The notes under the pieces were generated by a model that saw only the letters and a program-made list of their open reading frames with translations, had not been told where the DNA came from and did no database searches. 64,000 bases of DNA from Paenimyroides tangerinum (GTDB lineage: Bacteria; Bacteroidota; Bacteroidia; Flavobacteriales; Flavobacteriaceae), in the NCBI RefSeq assembly GCF_003865405.1, contig NZ_RQVQ01000014.1:25576-89575 (forward strand), written 5' to 3'. This document shows, piece after piece, positions 1 to 9,624 of this stretch. Every line of letters begins with the position of its first letter. Positions within the stretch are counted from its first letter, which is position 1. Position numbers and translations under genes: made by a program.

Positions 1-88
1 CACCATAATCATTTCCACCGTACCAGTTTGAGTCCCATCCTCTGATGATACCAAGGCGATTTCCGATTGGATTTGTCTTTTGTCCCAT
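1..88 (-). CDS. rpsC: 30S ribosomal protein S3, N-terminal 29 codons only
   Basis: The reverse strand from position 88 reads [18 protein letters not shown] and onward, the well-known start of ribosomal protein S3 in Bacteroidota. S3 sits at the mRNA entry of the small subunit and has helicase activity there. Only the N-terminus is present because the gene runs off the left edge. It follows rplV after 8 bases, the usual S10-operon order (rplV then rpsC), so it is the distal visible gene of the long minus-strand ribosomal operon. Confidence 0.95.
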   Translation of the reverse strand, partial: MGQKTNPIGNRLGIIRGWDSNWYGGNDYG

Positions 89-96
89 ACTGTTTA

Positions 97-507
97 TTAA
101 TTGCTTTGTGTATTATTATTAGCTCCTAAAACGATAGTAACGTGGTTAGAGCGTTTTCTGATTCTGTGTGCACGACCTTGTGGTGCTGGACGTAATCTTT
201 TTAACATCATACCTCCATCAACGCGGATCTCTTTTACAAATAATTCTGCTTCCTCGATATTTGCATCACTATTTTTAGCTTGCCAGTTAGCAATAGCTGA
301 TAATAATAGTTTTTCTAATCTTCCTGAAGCTTCTTTTGTACTAAATTTTAATATATTAAGAGCATTCTCAACTTTCTGACCTCTAACTAAATCTGCAACT
401 AAACGCATTTTACGAGGTGAAGTTGGGCAATTGTTTAGCTTAGCAAAAGCAATACTCTTGTTTGCTTCTTTAATCTGCTCTGCTCTTTCTCTTTTACGAA
501 CTCCCAT
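97..507 (-). CDS. rplV: 50S ribosomal protein L22
   Basis: The 136-residue protein carries the L22 core: the [14 protein letters not shown] segment near residues 30-43 and the C-terminal hairpin region with [20 protein letters not shown]22 lines the peptide exit tunnel of the large subunit. It is longer than the roughly 110 residues of E. coli L22, with an N-terminal basic extension and a short polar tail, as is usual in Bacteroidota. It lies between rpsS and rpsC with gaps of 8 to 9 bases, so it belongs to the S10 operon. Confidence 0.97.
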   Translation of the reverse strand: MGVRKRERAEQIKEANKSIAFAKLNNCPTSPRKMRLVADLVRGQKVENALNILKFSTKEASGRLEKLLLSAIANWQAKNSDANIEEAELFVKEIRVDGGMMLKRLRPAPQGRAHRIRKRSNHVTIVLGANNNTQSN

Positions 508-516
508 AGCTTCTTA

Positions 517-795
517 TTATTTTTTTCCTTTATTTTTTGCACCAGCGTGACCTCTAAAAGATCTTGTTGGCGAAAATTCTCCTAATTTATGTCCTACCAT
601 GTTTTCTGTTACGTAAACAGGTACAAATTGACGACCGTTATGAACAGCGATTGTTTGTCCAACGAAGTCAGGAGTAATCATAGATGCTCTTGACCAAGTT
701 TTTACAACTGCTTTATTTCCATTTTCTGCGTTCGCTAAAACTTTTTTCTCAAGTTTAAAGTGAACAAAAGGTCCTTTCTTTAATGAACGTGCCAT
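517..795 (-). CDS. rpsS: 30S ribosomal protein S19
   Basis: This 92-residue protein begins [11 protein letters not shown] and contains [22 protein letters not shown] and [16 protein letters not shown], the S19 signature. S19 binds the head of the small subunit with S13. Length matches the family. It is flanked by rplB and rplV with 9-base gaps, as expected in the S10 operon. Confidence 0.97.
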   Translation of the reverse strand: MARSLKKGPFVHFKLEKKVLANAENGNKAVVKTWSRASMITPDFVGQTIAVHNGRQFVPVYVTENMVGHKLGEFSPTRSFRGHAGAKNKGKK

Positions 796-804
796 ACTTA
801 CTTA

Positions 805-1629
805 TTATTTCTTTCTACGTTCTACAATATACTTACTACTTGCTTTAACTTTAGAACGAGTTCTATAACCCTTAGCTGGTAATCCTTTTCTTGAACGTGG
901 GTGACCTCCTGAAGAGCGTCCTTCTCCACCTCCCATAGGGTGATCAACTGGGTTCATAGCAACCGGTCTTGTTCTAGGTCTTCTTCCTAACCATCTAGAT
1001 CTACCAGCCTTACCTGATACAACTAATTGATGATCTGAATTAGAAACTGCACCAATCATAGCCATACAAGTTAATAAGATTAAACGAATCTCACCAGAAG
1101 GCATTTTAATTGTAGCATATTTTCCATCACGAGCAACTAACTGAGCAAAAGTACCTGCAGAACGAGCAATAACAGCTCCCTGTCCTGGACGTAACTCGAT
1201 ACAAGAAATAATTGTACCTAGAGGAATTTTACTTAAAGGCATTGCATTTCCAACCTCAGGTTGTACATCTGCACCAGAAACTACAGTTTGTCCAACTTGT
1301 AATCCTGCCGGAGCAACGATATACGTTTTTTCTCCATCAGCATAAGCGATTAAAGAAATAAAAGCTGAACGGTTTGGATCGTACTCAATTGTTTTAACCA
1401 CACCTGGAACTCCAGTTTTAGTTCTTTTAAAATCGATAATACGGTATCTTCTTTTATGACCACCACCGATATAACGCATGGTCATTTTTCCTTGACTATT
1501 TCTACCTCCAGAGTTTTTTATCGGTGCGATTAATGAACGCTCCGGCTTATCAGTTGTTATAGCGTCAAAACTATTTACAACTCTAAAACGCTGACCTGGG
1601 GTAATAGGTTTTAATTTTCTTACTGACAT
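805..1629 (-). CDS. rplB: 50S ribosomal protein L2
   Basis: The 274-residue protein starts [19 protein letters not shown] and has the C-terminal L2 hallmark [20 protein letters not shown] stretch (here [21 protein letters not shown], around residues 222-242), which includes the conserved histidine near the peptidyl transferase centre. L2 helps join the subunits. Normal length. It lies 5 bases after rplW and 9 bases before rpsS, within the S10 operon. Confidence 0.98.
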   Translation of the reverse strand: MSVRKLKPITPGQRFRVVNSFDAITTDKPERSLIAPIKNSGGRNSQGKMTMRYIGGGHKRRYRIIDFKRTKTGVPGVVKTIEYDPNRSAFISLIAYADGEKTYIVAPAGLQVGQTVVSGADVQPEVGNAMPLSKIPLGTIISCIELRPGQGAVIARSAGTFAQLVARDGKYATIKMPSGEIRLILLTCMAMIGAVSNSDHQLVVSGKAGRSRWLGRRPRTRPVAMNPVDHPMGGGEGRSSGGHPRSRKGLPAKGYRTRSKVKASSKYIVERRKK

Positions 1630-1634
1630 TTTTA

Positions 1635-1925
1635 TTAGATATTAGTATAGAAATCTATTGTTTCTCCATCTTTTAGTTGAACTATTGCTTTCTTGTAAGC
1701 ACTAGTTTTTCCACTAATCATACCACTTTTAGTATACTTAGTTGATCTATCCGCTCTATAGTTCATTGTATTTACAGACACAACTGAAACTCCGTAAGCT
1801 GCTTCAACAGCTTTCTTGATAACAATTTTATTTGCTTTTTTATTTACAATGAAACCAAAACGGTTGAATAATTCACCGTCTTTAGTTATTTTTTCGGTAA
1901 TTATAGGTTTAATTATAGTACTCAT
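1635..1925 (-). CDS. rplW: 50S ribosomal protein L23
   Basis: A 96-residue protein beginning [18 protein letters not shown], with the L23 pattern IIKPIITEK and the extended loop ending in [14 protein letters not shown]23 surrounds the exit tunnel and is the docking point for trigger factor and signal recognition particle. Its length fits the family, and it sits between rplD (7-base gap) and rplB (5-base gap) as in most S10 operons. Confidence 0.96.
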   Translation of the reverse strand: MSTIIKPIITEKITKDGELFNRFGFIVNKKANKIVIKKAVEAAYGVSVVSVNTMNYRADRSTKYTKSGMISGKTSAYKKAIVQLKDGETIDFYTNI

Positions 1926-1932
1926 GTTCCTA

Positions 1933-2562
1933 TTATTTACTTAAATTATCTACAATTCCTGCTATAGAACCTTCAGTTAACACTAATGCATTATTATTCA
2001 TAATTCCATAAGTACTTAACTCTGAAGAAGTTACAACAGAAGCTCTTTGTAAGTTACGAGATGACAAATATACATTTTTATTTGACTCACCCAACACTAA
2101 TAAAGATTTTTTATTTTCTAACCCTAATGCTTTCAATACGTTAATGAAATTTTTAGTATTTGGAACATCAAATCCAAAATCTTCAACAACCATTAAACTT
2201 GCATCTTTTACTTTTAAAGAGAACGCCGATTTACGAGCTAATCTTTTTAAAGATTTATTCAACTTAAATGAATAACTTCTAGGTCTTGGTCCAAAAACTG
2301 TACCTCCTCCTTTAAACAAAGGGTTTTTAGCACTACCCGCACGAGCCGTACCTGTTCCTTTTTGTTTTTTGATCTTACGAGTAGAACCCGCAACTTCACT
2401 TCTTTCTTTCGCCTTATGCGTACCCTGTCTTTGATTTGCTAAATACTGCTTAACATCTAAATAGACAGCATGTTTATTAGGCTCAATTGCGAAAACTGAA
2501 TCAGCTAATTGTACTGTTCTTCCAGTTTCTTTTCCGTTGATATCTAAAACTTTTACTTCCAT
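1933..2562 (-). CDS. rplD: 50S ribosomal protein L4
   Basis: The 209-residue protein contains the L4 long loop with KIKKQKGTGTARAGSAKNP near residues 64-82 followed by GGGTVFGPRPRSY. L4 binds 23S rRNA and lines the exit tunnel; in E. coli it also represses the S10 operon, but no such site can be inferred here. Its ATG overlaps the stop of rplC by one base (TAATG), indicating translational coupling. Confidence 0.97.
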   Translation of the reverse strand: MEVKVLDINGKETGRTVQLADSVFAIEPNKHAVYLDVKQYLANQRQGTHKAKERSEVAGSTRKIKKQKGTGTARAGSAKNPLFKGGGTVFGPRPRSYSFKLNKSLKRLARKSAFSLKVKDASLMVVEDFGFDVPNTKNFINVLKALGLENKKSLLVLGESNKNVYLSSRNLQRASVVTSSELSTYGIMNNNALVLTEGSIAGIVDNLSK

Positions 2563-3179
2563 TACTTCTGAACGATTACATAAGAGTTTTTGTGACCTGG
2601 AACTGCACCCTTAACTACTAATAAGTTTTTGTCAGCTACAACTTTTAAAACTCTAAGGTTTTGAACTGTTACATTAACTCCTCCCATTCTTCCTGCCATA
2701 CGCATTCCTTTGAATACACGAGAAGGATAAGAAGAAGCTCCGATAGAACCAGGAGCTCTTAAACGGTTATGTTGTCCATGAGTAGCTTGTCCAACACCAC
2801 CAAAACCGTGACGCTTAACAACCCCTTGGAAACCTTTACCTTTAGAAACACCTTGAACATCAACAAAGTCACCTTCGTTAAATAAATCTACAGTGATAAC
2901 ATCACCTAAATTATAAGCGTTTTCGAAATCTTGGAATTCAACGACTTTTCTCTTAACAGAAGTTCCTGCTTTTTTAAAGTGACCTAACTCAGCTTTGTTT
3001 GCATTTTTTTCTGCTTTGTCATCGAAACCAAGTTGAAACGCTTCATACCCGTCAACCTCATTGGTTCTGACTTGGGTAACGACACATGGACCTACCTCGA
3101 TTACAGTACAAGGAATATTCTTCCCGTTCTCATCGAAAATACTAGTCATGCCGATTTTTTTACCAATTAACCCAGACAT
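2562..3179 (-). CDS. rplC: 50S ribosomal protein L3
   Basis: A 205-residue protein starting [19 protein letters not shown] with the L3 motif [16 protein letters not shown] and the downstream [20 protein letters not shown] region that reaches the peptidyl transferase centre. Length is typical. About 98 bases separate it from rpsJ upstream, an unusually large gap for this operon. The gap holds a long inverted repeat with a promoter-like -7 box (annotated separately), so rplC and the genes after it may have their own transcript as well as read-through from rpsL. Confidence 0.97.
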   Translation of the reverse strand: MSGLIGKKIGMTSIFDENGKNIPCTVIEVGPCVVTQVRTNEVDGYEAFQLGFDDKAEKNANKAELGHFKKAGTSVKRKVVEFQDFENAYNLGDVITVDLFNEGDFVDVQGVSKGKGFQGVVKRHGFGGVGQATHGQHNRLRAPGSIGASSYPSRVFKGMRMAGRMGGVNVTVQNLRVLKVVADKNLLVVKGAVPGHKNSYVIVQK

Positions 3180-3211
3180 AAATATAAATTAATAATTATT
3201 ATACATAAATA

Positions 3212-3250
3212 ATTTCAAGCGTCGGCAAATATAATACCAACGCTTGAAAT
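3212..3250 (-). promoter_or_regulatory. Inverted repeat with internal -7 box between rpsJ and rplC
   Basis: Positions 3212-3222 and 3240-3250 form a perfect 11-bp inverted repeat around a 17-base loop. On the minus strand the loop region contains TATATTTG (3226-3233), a match to the Bacteroidota -7 element TAnnTTTG. A TTG lies about 20 bases upstream as a possible -33. A transcript starting here would begin in the downstream arm and give a leader of roughly 40 bases for rplC. Read through from rpsJ, the same DNA would form an RNA hairpin with no U-tract. It could thus be promoter, operator, attenuator or processing site; the choice is inference. Confidence 0.55.
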
Positions 3251-3277
3251 ATACAAGCTATTTTAAATAAATTTTTA

Positions 3278-3583
3278 TCACACTTTTATTTCAACTTCAA
3301 CTCCTGAAGGTAACTCTAATTTCATTAGAGCATCAATCGTTTTTGAAGAAGAAGAATAAATATCTAATAATCTTTTATATGAACTCACTTCGAATTGCTC
3401 TCTTGACTTTTTATTAACGTGAGGAGAACGTAAAACAGTAAAGATTTTTTTATGAGTTGGTAACGGAATTGGACCTGTTACAACTGCTCCAGTACTTTTT
3501 ACAGTTTTTACGATTTTTTCTGCTGATTTATCAACCAACATATGATCGTAAGATTTTAATTTTATTCTGATTTTTTGACTCAT
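3278..3583 (-). CDS. rpsJ: 30S ribosomal protein S10
   Basis: A 101-residue protein beginning [25 protein letters not shown] and containing [30 protein letters not shown], the conserved S10 core. S10 is a head protein of the small subunit and also the NusE transcription factor. It follows fusA after 11 bases with no tuf gene between, which joins the str and S10 operons into one transcription unit. This arrangement is common in Bacteroidota. Confidence 0.97.
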   Translation of the reverse strand: MSQKIRIKLKSYDHMLVDKSAEKIVKTVKSTGAVVTGPIPLPTHKKIFTVLRSPHVNKKSREQFEVSSYKRLLDIYSSSSKTIDALMKLELPSGVEVEIKV

Positions 3584-3594
3584 TTTCTTAAAAA

Positions 3595-5730
3595 TTAAGC
3601 GTTTCCTTTTGCTTTCTTAATAACCTCTTCTTGAATATTAGATGGTGTTTGCTCATAGTGTGAAAACTCCATAGTAGAAGTTGCACGACCTGAAGACAAT
3701 GTACGTAACGTTGTTACATAACCAAACATTTCTGATAACGGCACAGAAGCCTTAACAACTTTAGCTCCATTTCTATCATCCATTGCATTGATTTGACCAC
3801 GACGACGATTTAAATCCCCAACGATATCACCCATATTTTCTTCTGGAGTCAACACTTCTAATTTCATGATAGGCTCTAAAATTACAGCACCAGCAGCTTT
3901 CGCAGACTCTTTATAACCCATTTTAGCAGCTAACTCGAATGATAAAGCATCAGAATCCACAGGGTGGAAAGATCCATCAATTAAAGTAACTTTTAATGCG
4001 TCCATTTCGAATCCAGCTAAAGGGCCTTGTTTCATTGCTTCACGGAAACCTTTCTCAACTGCAGGAATATATTCTTTTGGTACATTTCCACCTTTTACTG
4101 AGTTAACGAACTGTAATCCCATTGGAACTTTTCCGTCAACCTCGTCAGCTGGACTGATTTTAAATACGATATCACCAAATTTACCACGACCTCCAGATTG
4201 CTTTTTATAAGTTTCTCTGTGATCTGCTGATTTAGTGAAAGCTTCTTTATACTCAACTTGAGGCTCACCTTGGTTCACTTCAACTTTGAATTCACGACGC
4301 ATACGATCAACAATGATATCTAAGTGTAACTCACCCATACCAGAAATAATCGTTTGTCCAGAAGCCTGATCTGTACGAACTGTAAAAGTCGGATCCTCTT
4401 CAGCTAATTTAGCTAAAGCCATACCCATTTTATCAACATCCGCTTTAGTTTTAGGCTCAATAGCAATACCAATTACAGGATCAGGGAAATCCATAGATTC
4501 TAACACAATTGGGTGTTTTTCATCAGATAAAGTATCCCCAGTTTTGATATCTTTAAAACCTACAGCAGCACCAATATCTCCAGCTTCAATATATTCAATT
4601 GGATTTTGTTTATTAGCATGCATTTGGTAAATACGAGAAATACGCTCTTTATTACCTGAACGGTTATTTAGAACATAAGAACCCGCATCAAGACGACCAG
4701 AATAAGCACGGAAGAAAGCCAAACGACCTACGAAAGGATCAGTAGCAATCTTAAACGCTAACGCCGCAAAAGGATCTGTAACAGAAGGCTTACGACTAAT
4801 TGGCTCGTCAGTATCAGGATTTATACCATGAATCGCTTCTTTATCTGTTGGAGCAGGTAAATAACGACAAACAGCATCAATCATAAATTGAACTCCTTTA
4901 TTTTTGAATGAAGAACCACACATCATTGGAATAATACTCATATCTAAAGTAGCAGCACGCAAAGCAGCGTTAACTTCTTCTTCAGTAATTGAGTTTTCAT
5001 CCTCCATGTACTTCTCTAATAAATTCTCATCATAAGCAGCAATTTCCTCAATTAACTGACCTCTATATTGTTTAACTTCATCAACCATATCAGCTGGAAT
5101 TTCAACAATATCAAATGTAGAACCATGATTATCATCATGCCATACAATTGCACGATTTTTAATTAAATCAACTACACCTTTGAAATCAACTTCATCACCA
5201 ATTGGTAAAACGATAGGCACTGCATTAGAACCTAACATTTCTTTTACCTGACGACAAACTTTTAAGAAATCTGCACCTTGACGGTCCATTTTGTTTACAA
5301 ATCCCATACGAGGAACCTTGTAATTATCAGCTAATCTCCAGTTAGTTTCAGACTGAGGCTCAACACCATCAACTGCAGAAAACAAGAAAACTAAACCATC
5401 TAATACACGTAATGAACGGTTTACCTCTACAGTAAAGTCAACGTGACCAGGAGTATCAATAATATTGAAGTGATATTTTTTAGTTTCATCTGTTGGTTTT
5501 CCATTTTCCATAGGAAAATTCCACTCAACAGTTACCGCAGCAGAAGTAATTGTAATACCTCTTTCTGCTTCTTGTTCCATCCAGTCAGTAGTAGATGACC
5601 CTTCGTGAGTCTCACCAATCTTGTGATTTTTACCTGTATAGAAAAGAATACGCTCAGTTGTTGTTGTTTTACCAGCATCAATATGAGCAGCAATTCCGAT
5701 ATTTCTAGTATAATTTAAATCTCTAGCCAT
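3595..5730 (-). CDS. fusA: Elongation factor G
   Basis: The 711-residue translational GTPase has G1 [12 protein letters not shown] near residues 15-26, G2 [12 protein letters not shown]3 DTPGHVDF, G4 NKMDR and the later EF-G domains, ending in the [16 protein letters not shown] segment of domain V. It drives translocation of tRNA and mRNA on the ribosome in the cytoplasm. The length fits canonical EF-G, and the position directly after rpsL-rpsG marks it as the translational copy rather than a second specialised paralogue. It lies 11 bases upstream of rpsJ. Confidence 0.98.
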   Translation of the reverse strand: MARDLNYTRNIGIAAHIDAGKTTTTERILFYTGKNHKIGETHEGSSTTDWMEQEAERGITITSAAVTVEWNFPMENGKPTDETKKYHFNIIDTPGHVDFTVEVNRSLRVLDGLVFLFSAVDGVEPQSETNWRLADNYKVPRMGFVNKMDRQGADFLKVCRQVKEMLGSNAVPIVLPIGDEVDFKGVVDLIKNRAIVWHDDNHGSTFDIVEIPADMVDEVKQYRGQLIEEIAAYDENLLEKYMEDENSITEEEVNAALRAATLDMSIIPMMCGSSFKNKGVQFMIDAVCRYLPAPTDKEAIHGINPDTDEPISRKPSVTDPFAALAFKIATDPFVGRLAFFRAYSGRLDAGSYVLNNRSGNKERISRIYQMHANKQNPIEYIEAGDIGAAVGFKDIKTGDTLSDEKHPIVLESMDFPDPVIGIAIEPKTKADVDKMGMALAKLAEEDPTFTVRTDQASGQTIISGMGELHLDIIVDRMRREFKVEVNQGEPQVEYKEAFTKSADHRETYKKQSGGRGKFGDIVFKISPADEVDGKVPMGLQFVNSVKGGNVPKEYIPAVEKGFREAMKQGPLAGFEMDALKVTLIDGSFHPVDSDALSFELAAKMGYKESAKAAGAVILEPIMKLEVLTPEENMGDIVGDLNRRRGQINAMDDRNGAKVVKASVPLSEMFGYVTTLRTLSSGRATSTMEFSHYEQTPSNIQEEVIKKAKGNA

Positions 5731-5748
5731 TTCTGTTCTTTATATATA

Positions 5749-6225
5749 TTAGAATCTAAAGTGAGAGAATGCTTTATTAGCCTCTGCCATTTTATGAGTA
5801 TCCATTCTTTTCTTAACTGCAGCACCTTCTTCTTTAGCAGCAGCTAAAATTTCAGAAGCTAATTTACCAGCCATAGATTTCTCATTTCTTCTTCTTGCAT
5901 AAAGAATCATCCATTTCATTGCCATAGAGATTTTTCTATCTGGACGAATTTGCATAGGAATTTGGAACGTAGCTCCACCTACACGACGTGAACGTACTTC
6001 TACGTGAGGCATAACATTTGTTAATGCATCTTTCCACATCTCTAATGAAGTTTTTTCTTCATCTTGTTTTTTAGACTCAACGATATCTAAAGCATCATAA
6101 AATACTTTAAAAGCAGTCGATTTCTTACCATCCCACATTAAGTTATTCACAAAACGTGTTACTAACTGATCGTTAAATTTCGGATCCGGTAAAAGAGGTC
6201 TCTTCTTTGCCTGTCTTTTTCTCAT
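5749..6225 (-). CDS. rpsG: 30S ribosomal protein S7
   Basis: A 158-residue protein with the S7 pattern: [17 protein letters not shown] at the start, [14 protein letters not shown] in the middle and [15 protein letters not shown] at the end. S7 nucleates assembly of the small-subunit head and contacts the E and P sites. It lies between rpsL (28-base gap) and fusA (18-base gap), the classical str operon order. Confidence 0.97.
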   Translation of the reverse strand: MRKRQAKKRPLLPDPKFNDQLVTRFVNNLMWDGKKSTAFKVFYDALDIVESKKQDEEKTSLEMWKDALTNVMPHVEVRSRRVGGATFQIPMQIRPDRKISMAMKWMILYARRRNEKSMAGKLASEILAAAKEEGAAVKKRMDTHKMAEANKAFSHFRF

Positions 6226-6253
6226 GTCTTTTTCTTAAAAGTTTTTTAAACTA

Positions 6254-6637
6254 TTACTTTTTTGCATCTTTAGGGCGTTTCGCACCGTATTTAGAACGTC
6301 TTTGAGTACGACCGTTAACTCCGGCAGTATCTAAAGCTCCACGTACAATGTGATATCTAACCCCTGGTAAATCTTTTACCCTTCCACCTCTAACTAATAC
6401 TATCGAGTGCTCTTGTAAATTGTGTCCTTCTCCTGGAATGTAAGCATTTACTTCATTACCGTTTGTCAAACGTACACGCGCTACTTTACGCATCGCAGAG
6501 TTTGGCTTTTTAGGTGTTGTAGTATAAACACGCGTACAAACCCCTCTTCTTTGAGGACAAGAATCCAAAGCAACCGATTTACTCTTCTTAGTCAATTGGG
6601 TTCTCCCTGTTCTTACTAATTGTTGAATTGTTGGCAT
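6254..6637 (-). CDS. rpsL: 30S ribosomal protein S12
   Basis: A 127-residue protein beginning [12 protein letters not shown], with [16 protein letters not shown] and the decoding-centre loop [14 protein letters not shown]12 monitors codon-anticodon pairing. The two lysines in these motifs, whose substitution gives streptomycin resistance in other bacteria, are both the usual wild-type residue. It is the first gene of the minus-strand ribosomal operon, directly behind a consensus promoter. Confidence 0.98.
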   Translation of the reverse strand: MPTIQQLVRTGRTQLTKKSKSVALDSCPQRRGVCTRVYTTTPKKPNSAMRKVARVRLTNGNEVNAYIPGEGHNLQEHSIVLVRGGRVKDLPGVRYHIVRGALDTAGVNGRTQRRSKYGAKRPKDAKK

Positions 6638-6691
6638 AATGTTTATTAAATAATTTAATACAATATTAAAATCCCGCTATTTACGGGGATG

Positions 6692-6722
6692 CAAATATAT
6701 AAATAATTCTAACGAAAACAAA
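6692..6722 (-). promoter_or_regulatory. Promoter of the rpsL-fusA-S10 operon
   Basis: On the minus strand a -33 TTTG (6719-6722) is followed after exactly 19 bases by TATATTTG (6692-6699), a full match to the Bacteroidota housekeeping sigma consensus TTTG-N19-TAnnTTTG. Transcription would start near 6686, roughly 50 bases before the rpsL ATG. The first transcribed bases cover a small GC hairpin (about 6673-6688, CCCG and CGGG arms), placing a stem-loop at or near the 5' end of the ribosomal mRNA. The motif match is direct; the start point is inferred. Confidence 0.8.
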
Positions 6723-6812
6723 CTTAATTTATTTATTTTCAAATCTATTTTATTTTTATTGACCTGAATACCAAATTTTACTTTAATTTCGTTACTATAA
6801 AAACGAATTCTC

Positions 6813-8468
6813 TTGAACAAATTTCTCTATATACTACTTTTCTTTAGCTGCATTAATATGAATGCTCAGAATCTACTTCTGAAAATAAATAGTACATCAG
6901 AAAAAGAAAATGTGATTATAGATAGCATTTCTTATCAAAAAAATCACGAGAACGCAAAGAGTATTATTTCTGAATTTGAAAAGTTTCAAAACACCTTGTA
7001 TAACGATGGATATATAAACCAACGCTTACTTTCGTCTGAAAAAACAAACGATTCTACATTCACTTATGTTATCGCTCTAAATAAGCGCTTCAAAAGTATA
7101 AAAATAAACTTCGACTCAATTCAACCTGATGTAAAAAAAATATTAAGCATCAACGATTCATTTATTCAAATTCCGATCGATAAAACCGAAAGTTATATTT
7201 TAAATTACTTACAGATATTAGAGAAACAAGGTTATTCAATTAGTCAGATTAAACTTGACAATCAAATTATTTCTGACAACCAAATCAACGCTCAGTTAAA
7301 AATCATTTTGGATGAAAAAAGAAAAATCGATTTAATCACCATAAATCCATACACAAATTTCCCCAAAGGAATAAATAAACAACTCTTAAAGAAATACATC
7401 AAAAAAGATTTTAACCAGCAAACCATTACAGAACTTCAAAAAGAATTAAGTCAGTTTCCATTTATAAAAACCGTAAAACCACCCGAAGTTTTATTTACAG
7501 AAAACAAAACTGTTCTTTATCTATTTCTTGAAAAAGCAAATTCCAATCAATTTGATGGCTTAATCGGGTTTTCAAATGACGATAACGGAACCGTTCGTTT
7601 TAATGGAAATGTAGATTTAAAACTAATGAACATTCTAAATAAAGGAGAACAATTTAATTTATATTGGAGAAACGACGGAAATCAGCAGTCAACCTTTAAT
7701 TTAGGAACTGAACTTCCTTATTTATTTCAAAGTCCGATTGGCTTGAAAGCAAATCTTCAAATTTTTAAACAAGACAGCACACAACAAAACACGAAGTTTA
7801 ACGCTTCACTCCTATATTATATAACGTACAACAACAAAGTTGGATTGGGATATCAAAGTACCACTTCAGTTGCTGGAGAATTTAACACATACGCAGCACA
7901 GAATTATTCAAATCAATTCTTGACATTGAATTATGAATTTTCTCATTATAGAGAGCACGTATTATTTCCGTTACAAACACGAATCACAGGTTTAGCGGGA
8001 ACAGGAAATAGGAAGGATGACAATTCCAAGGTAAACCAACAGTTTGTAGATTTAGAAGCGTTTCATCATTTCTATCTCGACGAACGGAATATTGTCTATT
8101 TAAAAGGTAAAGCCTATCAACTTTTCAGCCCTTCAATTCTATACAATGAATTATATCGCTTTGGAGGCGTTCAGAACATTCGGGGTTTTAATGAAAACAC
8201 ACTACAAGCGCAATCATTAGCAGGGATTTTTACCGAATATCGATTTGTACTTTCTCCGACTTTATATGCACATTCAATTACAGATTATGTGTATTATATT
8301 GACGATTCTACAGACACAAAAGGCAATCTATATTCGGTTGGATTAGGGATTGGAATTGCAACTCCGTCTGGATTGTTTAATCTAATTTACGCAAATGGAT
8401 TACAACCAAAACAAGAATTTAAGATGAGTAATTCAATTATTCACTTGAGTTATAAAACACAGTTTTAA
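6813..8468 (+). CDS. BamA/TamA-type outer membrane protein (POTRA and beta-barrel)
   Basis: The 551-residue protein has a signal peptide (about residues 1-19, ending NMNAQ), POTRA-like repeats in the first half and a surface-antigen-type 16-strand barrel in the second. The lid-loop motif appears as IRGF near residue 455, and the chain ends in phenylalanine as outer membrane barrels do. BamA/TamA relatives insert proteins into, or export them across, the outer membrane; the client is unknown. It is much shorter than true BamA (five POTRA domains). The start is TTG at 6813, because the next ATG (6858) would remove the signal peptide. Divergent from the ribosomal operon. Confidence 0.8.
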   Translation: MNKFLYILLFFSCINMNAQNLLLKINSTSEKENVIIDSISYQKNHENAKSIISEFEKFQNTLYNDGYINQRLLSSEKTNDSTFTYVIALNKRFKSIKINFDSIQPDVKKILSINDSFIQIPIDKTESYILNYLQILEKQGYSISQIKLDNQIISDNQINAQLKIILDEKRKIDLITINPYTNFPKGINKQLLKKYIKKDFNQQTITELQKELSQFPFIKTVKPPEVLFTENKTVLYLFLEKANSNQFDGLIGFSNDDNGTVRFNGNVDLKLMNILNKGEQFNLYWRNDGNQQSTFNLGTELPYLFQSPIGLKANLQIFKQDSTQQNTKFNASLLYYITYNNKVGLGYQSTTSVAGEFNTYAAQNYSNQFLTLNYEFSHYREHVLFPLQTRITGLAGTGNRKDDNSKVNQQFVDLEAFHHFYLDERNIVYLKGKAYQLFSPSILYNELYRFGGVQNIRGFNENTLQAQSLAGIFTEYRFVLSPTLYAHSITDYVYYIDDSTDTKGNLYSVGLGIGIATPSGLFNLIYANGLQPKQEFKMSNSIIHLSYKTQF

Positions 8469-8502
8469 AAAATAAGAAGACTAACTAAAATCTGCTTATT
8501 TT
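8469..8502. terminator. Bidirectional terminator between convergent genes
   Basis: AAAATAAG (8469-8476) pairs with CTTATTTT (8495-8502), extended inward by AGA/TCT with one mismatch, and is A/T-rich on both sides. It follows the barrel gene and overlaps the stop codon of the convergent lipoprotein gene. Confidence 0.6.
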
Positions 8503-8747
8503 TTATTTTCAAGTTTTCTTGCATTCATCACTGAATCGATAACTGATTGCGGAACATTTCCATAAACATAAATAGAATCAGTTTTCCGAACTTGTCCCAT
8601 ATAAGTCTTACCGTGCAATTGAACAGCATCTAATGAAATAGCATTTTCTAAAACATCTTCATTAAAAAATTGTTTATCTAAAGTTGCATTTGTTTTACAC
8701 GAGATAAAAAACAAACATCCAACCGAAAGCAGTAAATATTTTTTCAT
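8496..8747 (-). CDS. Small hypothetical lipoprotein
   Basis: An 83-residue protein with a lipoprotein signal: a hydrophobic N-terminus and lipobox FISC with cysteine at residue 17. The rest is polar, about 65 residues, ending in lysines, with no domain I recognise. It would be anchored in a membrane by a lipidated cysteine. It is convergent with the upstream barrel gene and shares a terminator with it. Its own promoter was not clear. Confidence 0.65.
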   Translation of the reverse strand: MKKYLLLSVGCLFFISCKTNATLDKQFFNEDVLENAISLDAVQLHGKTYMGQVRKTDSIYVYGNVPQSVIDSVMNARKLENKK

Positions 8748-8801
8748 AAAAATAGATTTAACCTAAGAAATAAAATTTCTTAGAATTTATAAATATAATA
8801 A

Positions 8802-8809
8802 TATCTTTG
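8802..8809 (+). promoter_or_regulatory. -7 box just before rlmB, predicting a leaderless mRNA
   Basis: TATCTTTG matches TAnnTTTG and ends only 4 bases before the rlmB ATG at 8814. A start at the usual distance would put the 5' end at or next to the AUG. No good -33 TTTG was found 19 bases upstream, so confidence is moderate. Confidence 0.5.
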
Positions 8810-8813
8810 CATT

Positions 8814-9551
8814 ATGCAAAACGAACATCAAATATTTGGAATTCGTGCAATTATCGAGGCGATAAATGCAGGAAAAGAAATCGATAAAGTATTTATCCAG
8901 AAAGAAGCTCAAGGCGAATTAATGCAAGAGCTAATGAAAACAATGAAAAAGGGAAACATCAATTTCTCCTATGTTCCTGTTGAAAAATTAAATAAACTAA
9001 GTAAATTCAATAATCACCAAGGCGCTGTTGCTTCAATTGCTCCTATCAAGTTTGTTGAACTAGAAGGCTTAATTGAAAAAATATCAGAATCAGAAAAAAC
9101 ACCTTTAATCTTAATTTTAGATCAAATTTCTGACGCACGTAATTTTGGTGCTATTATCCGTACGGCTGAATGCACAGGCGTTGACGCAATTATTATCGGG
9201 AAACAAGGTGCTGCACCCGTAAACGGAGATACAGTTAAAACTTCTGCCGGAGCGGTTTTTAATATTCCAATTTGTAAAGTGGACCATATTAAAGACGCTA
9301 TTTTCTATCTTCAAGGTTCAGGTTACAAAACAGTTGCCGCTACAGAAAAAACAGAAAACAGAATTTACGACATCAACTTTAACCAACCTATTGCAATCAT
9401 TATGGGTTCAGAAGATAAAGGAGTAAATCCGTCGGTTTTAAAAATCATCGACGAAAAAGCAAAATTACCAATGTACGGAACTATTTCTTCATTGAATGTT
9501 TCGGTTGCTTGTGGAGCTTTCTTATACGAAGCAGTTCGCCAAAGATTATAA
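8814..9551 (+). CDS. rlmB: 23S rRNA (guanosine-2'-O-)-methyltransferase RlmB, TrmH/SpoU family
   Basis: The 245-residue protein has the N-terminal SpoU substrate-binding domain (about 1-80) and a SPOUT knot domain. The three SPOUT motifs are visible: DARNFGAIIRTAE with the catalytic-type asparagine and arginine, IIMGSEDKGV, and SLNVSVACGAFLYE. The family methylates the 2'-O of a guanosine in 23S rRNA (G2251 in E. coli) using S-adenosylmethionine and acts as a dimer. TrmH-family members are easily confused, so the exact target is inferred from overall similarity to RlmB. It is followed by a strong hairpin terminator. Confidence 0.85.
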   Translation: MQNEHQIFGIRAIIEAINAGKEIDKVFIQKEAQGELMQELMKTMKKGNINFSYVPVEKLNKLSKFNNHQGAVASIAPIKFVELEGLIEKISESEKTPLILILDQISDARNFGAIIRTAECTGVDAIIIGKQGAAPVNGDTVKTSAGAVFNIPICKVDHIKDAIFYLQGSGYKTVAATEKTENRIYDINFNQPIAIIMGSEDKGVNPSVLKIIDEKAKLPMYGTISSLNVSVACGAFLYEAVRQRL

Positions 9552-9579
9552 TTAAATTTAGATTTTTAGATAAATATTT

Positions 9580-9624
9580 AATGAGATATTGAGTTTGTAA
9601 TACAAATTTGGTATCTCATTTTTT
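9580..9624 (+). terminator. rlmB terminator
   Basis: AATGAGATA (9580-9588) pairs with TATCTCATT (9612-9620), followed by TTTT. A second small hairpin (TTTGT and ACAAA around AAT) sits in the loop. The hairpin covers the TTG at 9608 that would otherwise be an upstream start of the next gene, so the next gene most likely starts at ATG 9638. Confidence 0.75.

Noticed and set aside
3583..3595. Missing tuf gene between fusA and rpsJ
   Set aside because: This is the normal order in many Bacteroidota; it is not a deletion.
6422..6619. Open frame on the plus strand opposite rpsL
   Set aside because: It is the antisense shadow of a conserved ribosomal gene; no start signals or family pattern.
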